NCBI RefSeq assembly: GCF_010093305.1
Contig: NZ_PDWS01000005.1
Coordinates: 1-64,000 of the forward strand
Direction of reading: 5' to 3'
DNA: 64,000 nt
From: Pseudoxanthomonas sacheonensis
GTDB taxonomy: Bacteria > Pseudomonadota > Gammaproteobacteria > Xanthomonadales > Xanthomonadaceae
This document shows positions 26,201-33,359 of the stretch, piece by piece; the stretch's first letter is position 1; each line of letters starts with the position of its first letter. The notes below the pieces were generated by a model. The model made no database searches. It saw only the letters and a program-made list of their open reading frames with translations, and was not told the origin of the DNA. Made by a program: the position numbers and the translations under genes.

Positions 26201-26442
26201 ACCTGCAGCCAGTGATCGGCGCTGAAGGCTCCGCCCCAGCGGGTCTTGGGGTCGCCGTCGATCGCGTGTGCGGCGGCCAGCGCCGGTACCTGCAGCGAGG
26301 AGCCGGTGGCCTTCCACTGCGAGCGCGGGGGCAGGGCGTCGCCCTTGGCCAAGGCTGCCGGGGAAGACAGGAACAGCGCCGACAGCAAGGCGAATCGCGA
26401 CAGCCTGGCGGCCGGGGATGGGCTCGGGAATTGGGGGGGCAC
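23287..26442 (-). CDS. large secreted protein: discoidin (F5/8C) domain plus six-hairpin glycosidase-like domain
   Basis: This protein of about 1050 residues has a signal peptide (LSRFALLSALFLSSPAALA). A discoidin/F5-8C-type domain follows at about 45-150 (HAIDGDPKTRWGGAFSADHW, LQVDLGKVAEVGGVLLHWD). A middle beta-rich region and a long C-terminal alpha/alpha barrel come next (GPRNYNRSFIRDGAATASIL, SPTHSYWDDYWALKGW). The architecture fits an exported carbohydrate-active enzyme; the linkage is unknown. The start is uncertain: GTG 26442 opens a typical signal region, while another in-frame GTG at 26502 would add 20 residues. It is divergent from the blaI-like gene. Confidence 0.75.
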   Translation of the reverse strand: MPPQFPSPSPAARLSRFALLSALFLSSPAALAKGDALPPRSQWKATGSSLQVPALAAAHAIDGDPKTRWGGAFSADHWLQVDLGKVAEVGGVLLHWDSGFAVSYAIQTSVDGKQWHDAYISNDSRGFTDYLFFPTAKARYVRLASLPKTADWGVSVFEFEPLSPSEAARIVNLSGKDNAQALWSNAPARALQARGQEAGTRELDIALGRPLPTPGLEVWWEGPRNGAKLEGRDASGKWIVLAEDPGSQGDVSNLAAREVHTLSALRLSAGEIDGAAPMIKRLRLLGPERIMTPTRRYEVVASRANSQLFPSSLHQQQVYWTVVGIPAGMQKSIFDEYGNLEAYKGAPLVQATWRGADGRAVVSDNVERTHSLRDGWMPMPAVQWEAQAGVQVRVEAMAVEQNGQPVTLTRYRVSNTGQRPVEGTLALALRPLQVNPPWQHGGVSPIREVAIEGAADRTDVRVNGRVLLAALTPADARGASAFGAHGEGEITSHIAAGTVPESLQASDADGLAAALLDYEVKLAPGQHRDVVLAFPLGTSRADAKTEALPEAPAVDRAALVGAKGDAGAGFDQVAAQVAQQWHSRFGKLGLSLPDHSLVDMLRAQGAYMLLNQTGPAMQPGPRNYNRSFIRDGAATASILLRVGQAKVARDYLKWYSDHAVHENGLVSPILNQDGSVNTGFGSDIEYDSQGEFIALVADTARYDGGAASVREYQEVVKRAMKFTQELRERTMAPGYLADQPAPERFHGIIAPSISHEGYSSPTHSYWDDYWALKGWHDGAWLAEQWGDAETAKWAREQYAALRESVAASIRATMKWKGSDFIPADADTGGGDPTSVSIGLDPAGQQDLMPAEALKLTFERYLADVRARDKPGALYAYTPYEMRNVLTYMHLNQPQEADELLMNLLRHRRPLPWQVLAEVVHSRLRYPGYLGDMPHTWIGAEYARTVFGMLAHEDDDRLALLLGTPPSWVAGEGLKVDDLPTLYGPLSMSARQSGKQLRVELGSGLGKQTALSVSWPNRQKPLRVSVDGKQAADFDANGIRLAKPFKELIAEW

Positions 26443-26599
26443 GTGGGTTTTCCGCGTCGATTGCAGGGAATGAAGCCGTGGACGCCGGGCTTCGCGTGGC
26501 ACCGGATACTAGTGTTGAAAACGATTACATGCGAGCCGCAGTGCACCACGGCCGACCGACCGCTTGTCGCCCGACCTCCGATCCATGACTTTCCACCTG

Positions 26600-26628
26600 T
26601 TGACTACACATGTAGTCATGTGCATGAT
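26600..26628 (+). promoter_or_regulatory. predicted promoter of the blaI-M56 operon
   Basis: TTGACT (26600-26605) and CATGAT (26623-26628) with a 17-base spacer fit a sigma-70 promoter. Operator 1 covers the -35 edge and operator 2 begins right after the -10. Confidence 0.5.
26602..26617. promoter_or_regulatory. BlaI-type operator 1
   Basis: GACTACACATGTAGTC has seven-base arms (GACTACA / TGTAGTC) and contains the TACAnnTGTA core known for BlaI/MecI repressors. It lies 42 bases before the blaI-like start. Confidence 0.85.
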
Positions 26629-26644
26629 GACTACATGTGTAGTC
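26629..26644. promoter_or_regulatory. BlaI-type operator 2
   Basis: GACTACATGTGTAGTC is the exact reverse complement of operator 1, with centre-to-centre distance of 27 bases. Two operators of this kind ahead of a blaI gene point to autoregulation by a pair of repressor dimers. Confidence 0.85.
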
Positions 26645-26658
26645 ACAAGGTGGATGGC

Positions 26659-27048
26659 ATGAGTCGCAAGAGCATCGGTGATCAGGAGCTGGCCCTGCTG
26701 CAGCACATCGCGGAACACGGCGATGCGTCGGTGGGCGAGGTGGCCACGACTTTCGGCGAGCCGCGTGGGCTGGCGCGTTCGACCGTGCTGACCATGATGG
26801 AGCGCCTGCGGGCCAAGGCCTATCTCAAGCGCAAGCAGGTCGATGGCGGCGTGTATCGCTATTCCACCACCGCCCGGCAGGACGATGTGGTGCGCAATGC
26901 GGTCGGCAGTTTCGTGGAGAAGACGCTGCAGGGTTCGGTATCGCCGTTCGTGGCGTGGATGTCGCAGCGCACCGAAGTCAGCGACAACGAATTGGCGGAA
27001 CTCGAGGCGCTGGTCGCCACCCTTCAATCCAAGCGCAAGGAGAGTTGA
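26659..27048 (+). CDS. blaI: BlaI/MecI-family repressor
   Basis: This 129-residue protein has the winged-helix BlaI fold (IGDQELALLQHIAEHGDASV, then RSTVLTMMERLRAKAYLKRK) and a C-terminal dimerisation helix bundle. It should bind the two palindromes at 26602-26617 and 26629-26644 and be released when the M56 partner is activated. A giant frame runs in from upstream, but ATG 26659 with AAGGTGG just before it is the family start. The M56 gene starts three bases after its stop, so they form an operon. No beta-lactamase gene is directly attached, so the regulon is unknown. Confidence 0.88.
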   Translation: MSRKSIGDQELALLQHIAEHGDASVGEVATTFGEPRGLARSTVLTMMERLRAKAYLKRKQVDGGVYRYSTTARQDDVVRNAVGSFVEKTLQGSVSPFVAWMSQRTEVSDNELAELEALVATLQSKRKES

Positions 27049-27051
27049 GCC

Positions 27052-28869
27052 ATGGCCCTGGAATTCGTTTCGGAAATCCTGCTGCCGCGCCTGCTCGCCG
27101 CCAGCGTGCAGTCCACGCTGTTCGTCGCCGTGGTCTGGGCGCTGTGCAAATCGCTGCCGCGCCTGTCGGCGTCCGCGCGTGCCGGCTTGTGGTGGCTGGT
27201 GGCTCTGCAACTGGTGGTCGGCGTGCTGTGGTCCAGTCCGCTGGCGTTGCCGCTGCTTCCTGCCGAAGTGGTGGAGCAGGCCGCCGCTGTACCCTCGCAA
27301 GTGACCGTGCTTCCCACAGCGCGCGCAATAGCGGCCGTACCGCCGATGGAAAACGTATCGTCGGCGCCATTCGCGCCGTCGTCCTGGTCGTGGTCGGTCG
27401 CATCGGCATGGCTGTGGTTGCTGGGACTGAGCTTCATGATCGCGCGCACCCTGCGCGGTTATCTGGCCACACGACGCTTGCTGCGCGATTCGCGCGCCTG
27501 CAAGGACAGAACATTGCTGCATGCCCTGCAACTTGCGGCCGAAGCGCACGGCCTGCGCCGCATGCCGCACTTGCGTTTGTCGGCATCGATCGATTCGCCG
27601 CAGCTGATCGGCCCGTGGCGGCCGGTACTGCTGTTGCCCGCCGATCATCCGCACACGATGCACGCCGACGAGCTGGACATGGCGCTTACCCACGAACTGG
27701 TCCACCTGCAACGCAACGACCTGTGGTGGGGCCTGTTGCCGGCGGCCGCGCAGCATCTGTTCTTCTTCCACCCGCTGGCGCATCTGGCTGCGCGCGAATA
27801 CGCACTGGCCCGCGAAGCCGCCTGCGACGCCGCCGTGCTCGCCGGCAACCGTCACTGCGCGCGCGAATACGGACGCTTGCTGATCCGTCTGGGCATCGCT
27901 CCAAGGCCCAGCGCCGGCCTGGCCAGCGCTTCGCCCACTTTCCATATCCTCAAGAGGAGACTCGCCATGCTGCAGAACACCGCCTACACGCCACGCGTCG
28001 TGGCACTGGTCATTCTCGGCGTCGTCGCCGTGCTCGGTGTGATGCCTTATCGCATCATCGCAGCGCCCGCGGCAGAAGCCGCGACCGCGCCACGGGCGCC
28101 GGTCGCGACTACGCCCAAGCCGTCGGCCGCGCCGGTCGCTGCGCCGGCTCCGCGCGTCGCGGCCACTCCGGCACCGGCCCCGACCCCTGTTGCCGCTGAG
28201 ACTCCGGAGATCAGCCCGGCCGCCGGAATAGCACCCCCGCGACGGATTCCTGCGCCTCCCGCTCCGCCTGCCGCAGCGCGGATCACCCGCGGCACCTTCC
28301 ATTTGTCCGCAAGCAACAACGAGGGTTACGTACTGCTGCGTGAGAACAACAGCGTGATGAACGGTTCCATGGAAGATTTGCGCAAAGCGCAGCGTCTGCA
28401 GCGCAATGGCGAGGAACTGCTGTGGTTCCGCAGGGGCAATGCGGAATACGTGGTCCGCGATGCCGCAACCCTGGAACGGTTTCGCGCCAACTACGCGGAG
28501 GTCGCGCGACTGGGCGAGTCGCAATCGGCGATCGGCAATCGCCAGAGCGGGATCGGCAACAAACAGGCCGCCATCGGCAACAAGCAGGCCGAGCTCGGCA
28601 TGAAACAGGCCGAACTCGCCTCCCGGCTCGCCACCGGGCGGATGCGGGAAAGCGAAGCCGACGCGCGCATGGCGGAACTGGACCGCCAGCAGGCCGTGCT
28701 GGACAAGCAGCAGGCTGAGTTGGATGCGCCAATGGCGGAGCTGGATCGCCAACAAGCCGAGCTGGACAGGAAGATGCAGGCTGCCGATGCGCGCGCCGAG
28801 CAGCGGGCGAGGCAGCTGATCGACGAAGCCGTCTCCAAGGGCGTCGCGCAGCCGTTGAAGAAGGGCTGA
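27052..28869 (+). CDS. M56-family (BlaR1-like) membrane metallopeptidase with heptad-repeat tail
   Basis: This 605-residue protein has N-terminal helices (about 14-32, 38-58, 120-138) and the M56 zinc motif HELVHL (His214, Glu215, His218) with downstream REAACDAAV (Glu255). Another helix (about 317-333) is followed by an Ala/Pro-rich linker. The C-terminus lacks a penicillin-binding domain. Instead it has tandem seven-residue repeats (IGNRQSG IGNKQAA, then LDRQQAV LDKQQAE) at about 487-578, predicted to form a long periplasmic coiled coil. It should sense an envelope signal and cleave the adjacent BlaI-like repressor. RBS AGGAG lies inside the end of blaI. Confidence 0.85.
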   Translation: MALEFVSEILLPRLLAASVQSTLFVAVVWALCKSLPRLSASARAGLWWLVALQLVVGVLWSSPLALPLLPAEVVEQAAAVPSQVTVLPTARAIAAVPPMENVSSAPFAPSSWSWSVASAWLWLLGLSFMIARTLRGYLATRRLLRDSRACKDRTLLHALQLAAEAHGLRRMPHLRLSASIDSPQLIGPWRPVLLLPADHPHTMHADELDMALTHELVHLQRNDLWWGLLPAAAQHLFFFHPLAHLAAREYALAREAACDAAVLAGNRHCAREYGRLLIRLGIAPRPSAGLASASPTFHILKRRLAMLQNTAYTPRVVALVILGVVAVLGVMPYRIIAAPAAEAATAPRAPVATTPKPSAAPVAAPAPRVAATPAPAPTPVAAETPEISPAAGIAPPRRIPAPPAPPAAARITRGTFHLSASNNEGYVLLRENNSVMNGSMEDLRKAQRLQRNGEELLWFRRGNAEYVVRDAATLERFRANYAEVARLGESQSAIGNRQSGIGNKQAAIGNKQAELGMKQAELASRLATGRMRESEADARMAELDRQQAVLDKQQAELDAPMAELDRQQAELDRKMQAADARAEQRARQLIDEAVSKGVAQPLKKG

Positions 28870-28884
28870 GTCTTGCGCCCCGCA

Positions 28885-28958
28885 CGTAGGAGCGACGCCA
28901 GTCGCGAAGTCCTCAACGCGTCGTTGCTGGGAGCTTCGCGACTGGCGTCGCTCCTACG
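28885..28958. repeat. REP pair (GTAGGAGCGACGCCAGTCGCG family)
   Basis: CGTAGGAGCGACGCCAGTCG (28885 on) and its inverse ending at 28958 (CGACTGGCGTCGCTCCTACG) form a divergent REP pair, or BIME, with GTAG feet. The same unit recurs at 33261, 33866, 33969 and, in variant form, 61653. It can also act as terminator for the M56 operon. Confidence 0.9.
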
Positions 28959-28971
28959 TGCGGCAACGGGC

Positions 28972-29106
28972 TCAGTCCGGCTTCCAGAACTTCTTCTCAC
29001 CGTATTTCCAGGCCCACGGCGCGCCTGTTTCGTCCAACACGAAACCGAACAGCTGCGGGAACGCCGTCTTCGCGCGCGCATCGTTGGCCAGTATCACCAC
29101 ACACAT
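28972..29106 (-). pseudogene. probable C-terminal fragment of a serine beta-lactamase-family protein (or 44-residue ORF)
   Basis: The 44-residue frame reads VVILANDARAKTAFPQL, then FVLDETGAPWAWKYG and FWKPD. From memory, this resembles the end of class-C-like serine hydrolases of Xanthomonadaceae (a G-VV-M-NDAR strand, then PW-WKYG). The N-terminal fragment of such a gene is at 30945-31431 in the same orientation. ATG 29106 has GGAGA upstream, so a real small gene cannot be excluded. It sits at the left edge of a lower-GC insert. Confidence 0.5.
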
Positions 29107-29125
29107 CGATCATTCTCCGCTTAAT

Positions 29126-29156
29126 GCTAGATGCCGAACATCGCGCGATGTCTAGC
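29126..29156. repeat. nested palindrome at the insert edge
   Basis: CATCGCGCGATG (29139-29150) is a perfect palindrome, framed by GCTAGA (29126-29131) and TCTAGC (29151-29156). It lies just outside the terminator of the secreted-protein gene and next to the breakpoint of the serine hydrolase gene. Its function is unknown. Confidence 0.5.
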
Positions 29157-29164
29157 AAAGGAAA

Positions 29165-29188
29165 AGAGCCGGCATGATTGCCGGCTCT
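29165..29188. terminator. terminator of the 29220-30287 gene
   Basis: AGAGCCGGC (29165-29173) pairs perfectly with GCCGGCTCT (29180-29188) around a six-base loop. On the - strand it lies 31 bases after the stop of the secreted-protein gene and is followed by TTTTC. Confidence 0.75.
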
Positions 29189-29219
29189 GAGAGTTGAGCG
29201 GATTAGTATCGGGCGTCGT

Positions 29220-30287
29220 TCAGCGGCCAGGTGTGCGGCAGCATGTAGCATTGACTTGGTAGGAAATCACGCTCAAGAGCGAACCGACCAAGTCGCACTT
29301 CCAGCCGGTCGGACGTCCTGCGACTACATCGGGCTCGGAGTTGCTGATGCCGATGCCCAATGGGCCGCCGCAACCTCCACCAGTAGCGGTATAGCCTGCC
29401 GGGCAGGCTACGGACTTGGGCTGCAATCCACCGAGCAGCGCCAAGTTGCCGCTAGCCTGCGCTACCGTGCAATCAAGTTCGGTTGCTTCAGGTTCCATGT
29501 AATAGCCATCCACATCCACAATCAAAGTGGATTGCGCATCGCTGTACACGTTGAATTCGCTCGCGCAGCCCGGACGGCATAGCCGTATGTTGGATTGATC
29601 GGATGTAGTGGACCCCCCGGCGTAGTTAAGGGACGATGCGAGTGGCCTAACCTCGTTGAAAGGATAGGCAGTGAAGTATCCAGTCGTGGCCGGAAACTCG
29701 GAAACGATTTTCACGGAGATAGCCGAGGCATTCGCCGGCAATCCGCAATTGCTTGCCGCGCCGCCCTGTGCGGTGAAATCCGTAGCGGTATAGGCTTTGA
29801 AGCTGCGTGTGGCAGTTGCGGCGATCGGGCCACCGACCAAGCGCGTGTCAATTATCCGGCACGGGGTCAATGGCGTGAAAACCAAATCGCTCCCCGCTGT
29901 GCCCAATGCTTTGGGGGAGAAGCTCTGCTTTGCCTTGATTCCGCGGACATTGGACGTCGCAGTTAGCTCCTGTGTCTTGTACCCTCCTCCCAATAATTCC
30001 ATGGTCATTGAGTCGTAGCTGGGCGCGCTCACGGCGCGCTCGAGATTTGAGATGTCCGCTTTGCTCAAGGTCGTCGTCATCCGTCGCCCCCATTCCGCAC
30101 CGGAGACTCCATAGGTCTCCTGTACATAAGGCGACCAGCGCTGGACGATGCTGCTCGCAAGCTCTTCACGCATTTCCTCTGGCGCTATGCCCGTAGTGTT
30201 AGTACGGAAAAAGCCCAGACCGAAAGCCGCCGAAGGCAAGCCCACGAGAATAGCCATTGCAATCAGAACCTTATTCCTTGTACGCAC
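29220..30287 (-). CDS. secreted hypothetical protein on lower-GC insert
   Basis: This 355-residue protein has a signal peptide (VRTRNKVLIAMAILVGLPSA, cleavage near 27). The mature part has a domain starting FTPLTPCRIIDTRLVGGPI (about 140), a motif seen in secreted proteins of several soil bacteria, then IVDVDGYY, and a Cys-rich tail (CPAGYTATGGGCGGP). The function is unknown. The GTG at 30287 is chosen because AAGGGGGA precedes it ideally; the upstream in-frame ATG at 30356 would bury the signal peptide. Base composition is more AT-rich than neighbours, which suggests transfer. It is divergent from an XRE regulator. Confidence 0.7.
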   Translation of the reverse strand: MRTRNKVLIAMAILVGLPSAAFGLGFFRTNTTGIAPEEMREELASSIVQRWSPYVQETYGVSGAEWGRRMTTTLSKADISNLERAVSAPSYDSMTMELLGGGYKTQELTATSNVRGIKAKQSFSPKALGTAGSDLVFTPLTPCRIIDTRLVGGPIAATATRSFKAYTATDFTAQGGAASNCGLPANASAISVKIVSEFPATTGYFTAYPFNEVRPLASSLNYAGGSTTSDQSNIRLCRPGCASEFNVYSDAQSTLIVDVDGYYMEPEATELDCTVAQASGNLALLGGLQPKSVACPAGYTATGGGCGGPLGIGISNSEPDVVAGRPTGWKCDLVGSLLSVISYQVNATCCRTPGR

Positions 30288-30509
30288 GAGATCCCCCTTG
30301 GCTTTATGTTGTGGAAACGCTTCATGCCGTTTCGATTCGGCCATGAGCGTGTTCAACCAATAATCTCAGCGTGGAAAGTGTGCAATGTCCGCTATCGCTA
30401 ACAACCCGGAGCAGGAGGCGCGGAATTCGATAATAATCTCTGCGAATTAACGTTTTGGATGTGACCTGCTACGCGAACTGGGCCAATTCATCCATTTATT
30501 GCTACCCGG

Positions 30510-30524
30510 TTATCATTTCCATAA
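30510..30524. promoter_or_regulatory. possible XRE operator
   Basis: TTATCATTTCCATAA has TTAT/ATAA arms in the divergent region between the secreted-protein gene and the XRE gene, 33 bases before the XRE start. The call rests on position and symmetry only. Confidence 0.3.
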
Positions 30525-30556
30525 GTCATCATTGCATCCAGTCTTGGGGAAGACCT

Positions 30557-30922
30557 ATGCGTGCGCTTTCGGAAAGAATCAGATATGCCCGTGTTTTGTC
30601 CGCGACATCGCAAGCTGCACTCGCTAATGCAGTAGGTGTCCAGCGCAGTGCGGTGGCTCAATGGGAGCGCAAGGATGGTTCGCACCCTTCCATGCAGCAT
30701 CTCGTCGATATTGCCGCTGCGACCGGGGTGTGCATGGAATGGTTGGGGACAGGCAGGGGGCCTATACAGCCTGAGCCGCAGGCATGGACCCAGACCATGC
30801 GGGTGGACGACTATGCCCGGGACGACATCGAGGCGCAGTGTCTAACGGGCTTGAGAAAATTGCCGCTACAACTCAGGAAGCAGATAGCATCCATGATCTC
30901 ATTGGTGGCGAAGAATTTCTAA
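30557..30922 (+). CDS. XRE-family HTH regulator
   Basis: This 121-residue protein has a Cro/CI-type HTH at about 3-60 (LSERIRYARVLSATSQAALA, VGVQRSAVAQWERKDGSHPS), then WLGTGRGP, typical of short phage- or island-borne XRE proteins. The C-terminal half (LRKLPLQLRKQIASMISLVA) is helical and may dimerise. The RBS GGGGAAG precedes ATG 30557. It is divergent from the secreted-protein gene and probably controls it. Its 3' end abuts the broken serine hydrolase gene. Confidence 0.8.
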   Translation: MRALSERIRYARVLSATSQAALANAVGVQRSAVAQWERKDGSHPSMQHLVDIAAATGVCMEWLGTGRGPIQPEPQAWTQTMRVDDYARDDIEAQCLTGLRKLPLQLRKQIASMISLVAKNF

Positions 30923-30944
30923 CGATCGTTCGCGATGTAAATGC

Positions 30945-31431
30945 AGTTTCTCGTCCGGTTCGACGAAATAGAAGTTGGCGAAACCGGCGCTATGGGCCGG
31001 CAGGATGTGCGGGGTCATCGCGCGCCAGCGCTCGTCGCCGGCCAGGCTGGGCCAGTGCGCGTAAGCGTCCTTGTCCGCGTATTCCGGCAATGGCTTGACC
31101 AGGTAATCGCCGATGGATTTGTCCAGGTCCAGTTTCTTCTCCTCCACCCGTTGCATCACGGTGTAGGCGAACACGGCCTTGGTCAGCGAGGCGCCATACA
31201 TGATGGTGTCCGTCCGCAACGGGTCGCCGGCGGCATTGCGCACGCCGTAGCTGCGTACCCGCACCACCTTGCCCTCGTCGATCACCGCGATCGCCAGGCC
31301 TTTGGCCTGTGTAGCCTGCATGGCGCGAGCGGCTTCGGTGTCCAGCGTCGCTTTGGTGGGAACAGCAGCATGGGCGGCCTGTAAACAAAGCAACGCGATC
31401 ACGCCGGGGGGGGCAGCCGCCAAAAGTTCAT
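30945..31431 (-). pseudogene. N-terminal fragment of a serine beta-lactamase-family protein (truncated and frameshifted)
   Basis: The remnant covers the first 160 or so residues of a class-C-like serine hydrolase. A signal peptide (PGVIALLCLQAAHA) is followed by AIVDEG-like sequence, YGASLTKAVFAYTVMQRV with the catalytic SLTK, and GFANFYFVEPDEKLHLH, where the family normally continues into YxN and KTG motifs. Homology-like sequence stops at about 30945. The start ATG at 31429-31431 has GGGGAGG upstream but reaches the signal peptide only if the poly-C run at 31406-31413 (eight bases) had nine or six. The C-terminal piece is probably at 28972-29106. Confidence 0.75.
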
Positions 31432-31458
31432 CGAATCCTCCCCGATCGCAATGCGAAC

Positions 31459-31791
31459 CTACGTGTTTTGTGTTTGCTTGCCCCCGCATGCCAGGCATTT
31501 GCGGAAATCGCCCTGCGCTCCATGATGCAGCCGGCTCAGCGGTCCGCCGCAGCCGGCGCAGCGGGGCGCCTTGCCGCTTTTCCAATTCCAGAGCCGCAGC
31601 GTGGAAATCAAACCGGTAATCAGTGCGGCCAGCAGAAATGCCGGCGGCAACCATTTCACATACGGCACCAGTGCATGCAGGCGGGACACGCCGCCGAACA
31701 ACGATGTCCACAGCATGCACACCACGGCGGCCACCAGCGCCGCCAGCGCGGGCAGGTAGGCGCGCACCACCATCCAGCCGTATCGGTTCAT
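31459..31791 (-). CDS. two-helix membrane protein with C-terminal zinc ribbon
   Basis: This 110-residue protein has helices at about 10-30 and 46-64 and a C-terminal ribbon CAGC (about 78-81) plus CLAC (about 100-103), four Cys suited to zinc. It should be anchored in the inner membrane with the ribbon in the cytoplasm. No named family is recognised. It lies just upstream of the serine hydrolase remnant in the same direction and might once have been cotranscribed with it. Confidence 0.65.
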   Translation of the reverse strand: MNRYGWMVVRAYLPALAALVAAVVCMLWTSLFGGVSRLHALVPYVKWLPPAFLLAALITGLISTLRLWNWKSGKAPRCAGCGGPLSRLHHGAQGDFRKCLACGGKQTQNT

Positions 31792-31934
31792 CGCCAGCCG
31801 CCCATAGGTCCGTCGGTGCTTCCAAGTGCCGGTAGCTTACCGGGTTGTCCATCGCAAACGCAGCAGCGCGGCGCATCCCGGCGCGCCGAATCGTCATACA
31901 CTCCGGGCTCCTACCGGTCTGGGGAAAACCGCGC

Positions 31935-33248
31935 ATGAAGAAGCTCCGTCTCGGCGGCCTGGCGGCCGGAATGCTGCTGGCCTGCACCGGTTACGCACAA
32001 ACGCCTGCGGCCACGCCTGTGCCCGCAGCTACCGTACTCAAGGCGGCCCACTTGTTCGACGGGCGCAGCGGCAGTCTGACTTCGCCGGGGCTGGTGGTGG
32101 TGCAGGGCAACAAGATCGTCGCCGTCGGAGCCAATGCCGAGGTTCCGGCCGGGGCCAAGGTCATAGAACTGGGCGACGCCACCCTGGTCCCGGGCTACAT
32201 CGATGCCCACACCCATATTTCCTACGACCACGAAGACGACTGGGCGCAGGGTTTCTACGAAGGCATGCTGCGTTTTCCGGTGGAGCAGTCCTTCCATGCC
32301 GGCAGCAACGCCAAGGCCACGCTGAGGGCCGGGGTCACCACCGCGCGCGAAGTCGGCGCCGGCGATTTCGTGGACGTGGCGCTGCGTAACGCCATCGAAG
32401 CCGGTCTGACCGAAGGTCCGCGCATGCTGGTAGCGGGACATGCGATCGGCTCCACCGGCGGCCACTGCGACAGTTCGCCGTTTCCGCCGGAACGGGTGAA
32501 GCCGTCCGGCCCGCTGCAAGGCGTGTGCAACGGTCCCGAACAATGCCGCGAAGCCACGCGCCTGCAGATGAAGTACGGCGCCGACCTGATCAAGATCTGC
32601 GCCTCGGGCGGGGTGCTGTCCGAATCCGACCCGGTCGACGTACCGCAGCTCACCTCCGAGGAACTGCGCGCGATCATCGGCGAAGCGCACAACTGGAACC
32701 GCAAGGTCGCCGCGCACAGCCACGGCGATGCGGCCGCCAAACTGGCGGTGGAGGCGGGCGTGGATTCCATCGAACACGGCAGTTTCCTCACCACGCCAAC
32801 ACTGCAGCTGATGAAGCAGAAAGGCGTATATCTGGTGCCCACGCGCATGACCCAAGTGTGGGTGCTGGACAAGGCCGATACCTACCCGCCCAAGATCGGC
32901 GCCAAGGCGCGCGCGGCCGGCGCTTCGCATTCGGCCATGTTCAAGAACGCGCTGAAGATCGGTACGCCCATCGCCTTCGGCACCGATGCGGCGGTGTATC
33001 CGCACGGCATCAACGCGCAGGAGTTCGGCGACATGGTCGAACTGGGCATGTCCCCATCGGCGGCGTTGCTGACCAGCAGCCAGGGCTCGGCGAAGCTGCT
33101 GGGCATCGACAAGGAGACGGGCACGCTGGAAGCCGGGAAGTTCGCCGATATCGTCGCGGTCCCGGGCGATGTGCTGCAGAACATCCGCGCCACGGAAAAA
33201 CCCTTGCTGGTGATGAAGCAGGGCGTAGTAGTCAAGCAATCCGAATAG
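31935..33248 (+). CDS. amidohydrolase lipoprotein (Xaa-Pro dipeptidase-like)
   Basis: This 437-residue protein has a lipoprotein signal (GLAAGMLLAC). The amidohydrolase metal sites are all present: VPGYIDAHTHISYD (HxH, about 82-95), Lys in YGADLIKICASGG (about 217), AAHSHGD (about 258), SIEHGSF and AFGTDAAVYPHG. It belongs to the imidazolonepropionase/prolidase-like secreted amidohydrolases, which cleave dipeptides such as Xaa-Pro or Xaa-Arg; the exact substrate is not shown by sequence. ATG 31935 starts the lipoprotein signal. TACACT at 31898 may be the -10 box. Confidence 0.88.
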   Translation: MKKLRLGGLAAGMLLACTGYAQTPAATPVPAATVLKAAHLFDGRSGSLTSPGLVVVQGNKIVAVGANAEVPAGAKVIELGDATLVPGYIDAHTHISYDHEDDWAQGFYEGMLRFPVEQSFHAGSNAKATLRAGVTTAREVGAGDFVDVALRNAIEAGLTEGPRMLVAGHAIGSTGGHCDSSPFPPERVKPSGPLQGVCNGPEQCREATRLQMKYGADLIKICASGGVLSESDPVDVPQLTSEELRAIIGEAHNWNRKVAAHSHGDAAAKLAVEAGVDSIEHGSFLTTPTLQLMKQKGVYLVPTRMTQVWVLDKADTYPPKIGAKARAAGASHSAMFKNALKIGTPIAFGTDAAVYPHGINAQEFGDMVELGMSPSAALLTSSQGSAKLLGIDKETGTLEAGKFADIVAVPGDVLQNIRATEKPLLVMKQGVVVKQSE

Positions 33249-33260
33249 CCAACCTGATCC

Positions 33261-33294
33261 CGTAGGAGCGACGCCAGTCGCGAAGCTCCGGAAA
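33261..33294 (+). repeat. REP upstream of the RAYT gene
   Basis: CGTAGGAGCGACGCCAGTCG followed by CGAAGCTCCGGAAA, with a GTAG foot and internal hairpin (CGAC / GTCG). It is a direct copy of the element at 33866. Confidence 0.9.
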
Positions 33295-33359
33295 ATTCCG
33301 ACTCAACCGCACTCCGCAATCCTATAGAACAACATGCGCTAGGCCCTTACGCTGAGGGC

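Noticed and set aside
23590-26658. A frame of over 1000 codons on + leading into the blaI-like gene
   Set aside because: Only the last 129 codons look like a protein (BlaI). The rest is antisense to the discoidin/six-hairpin gene and has low-complexity antisense composition.
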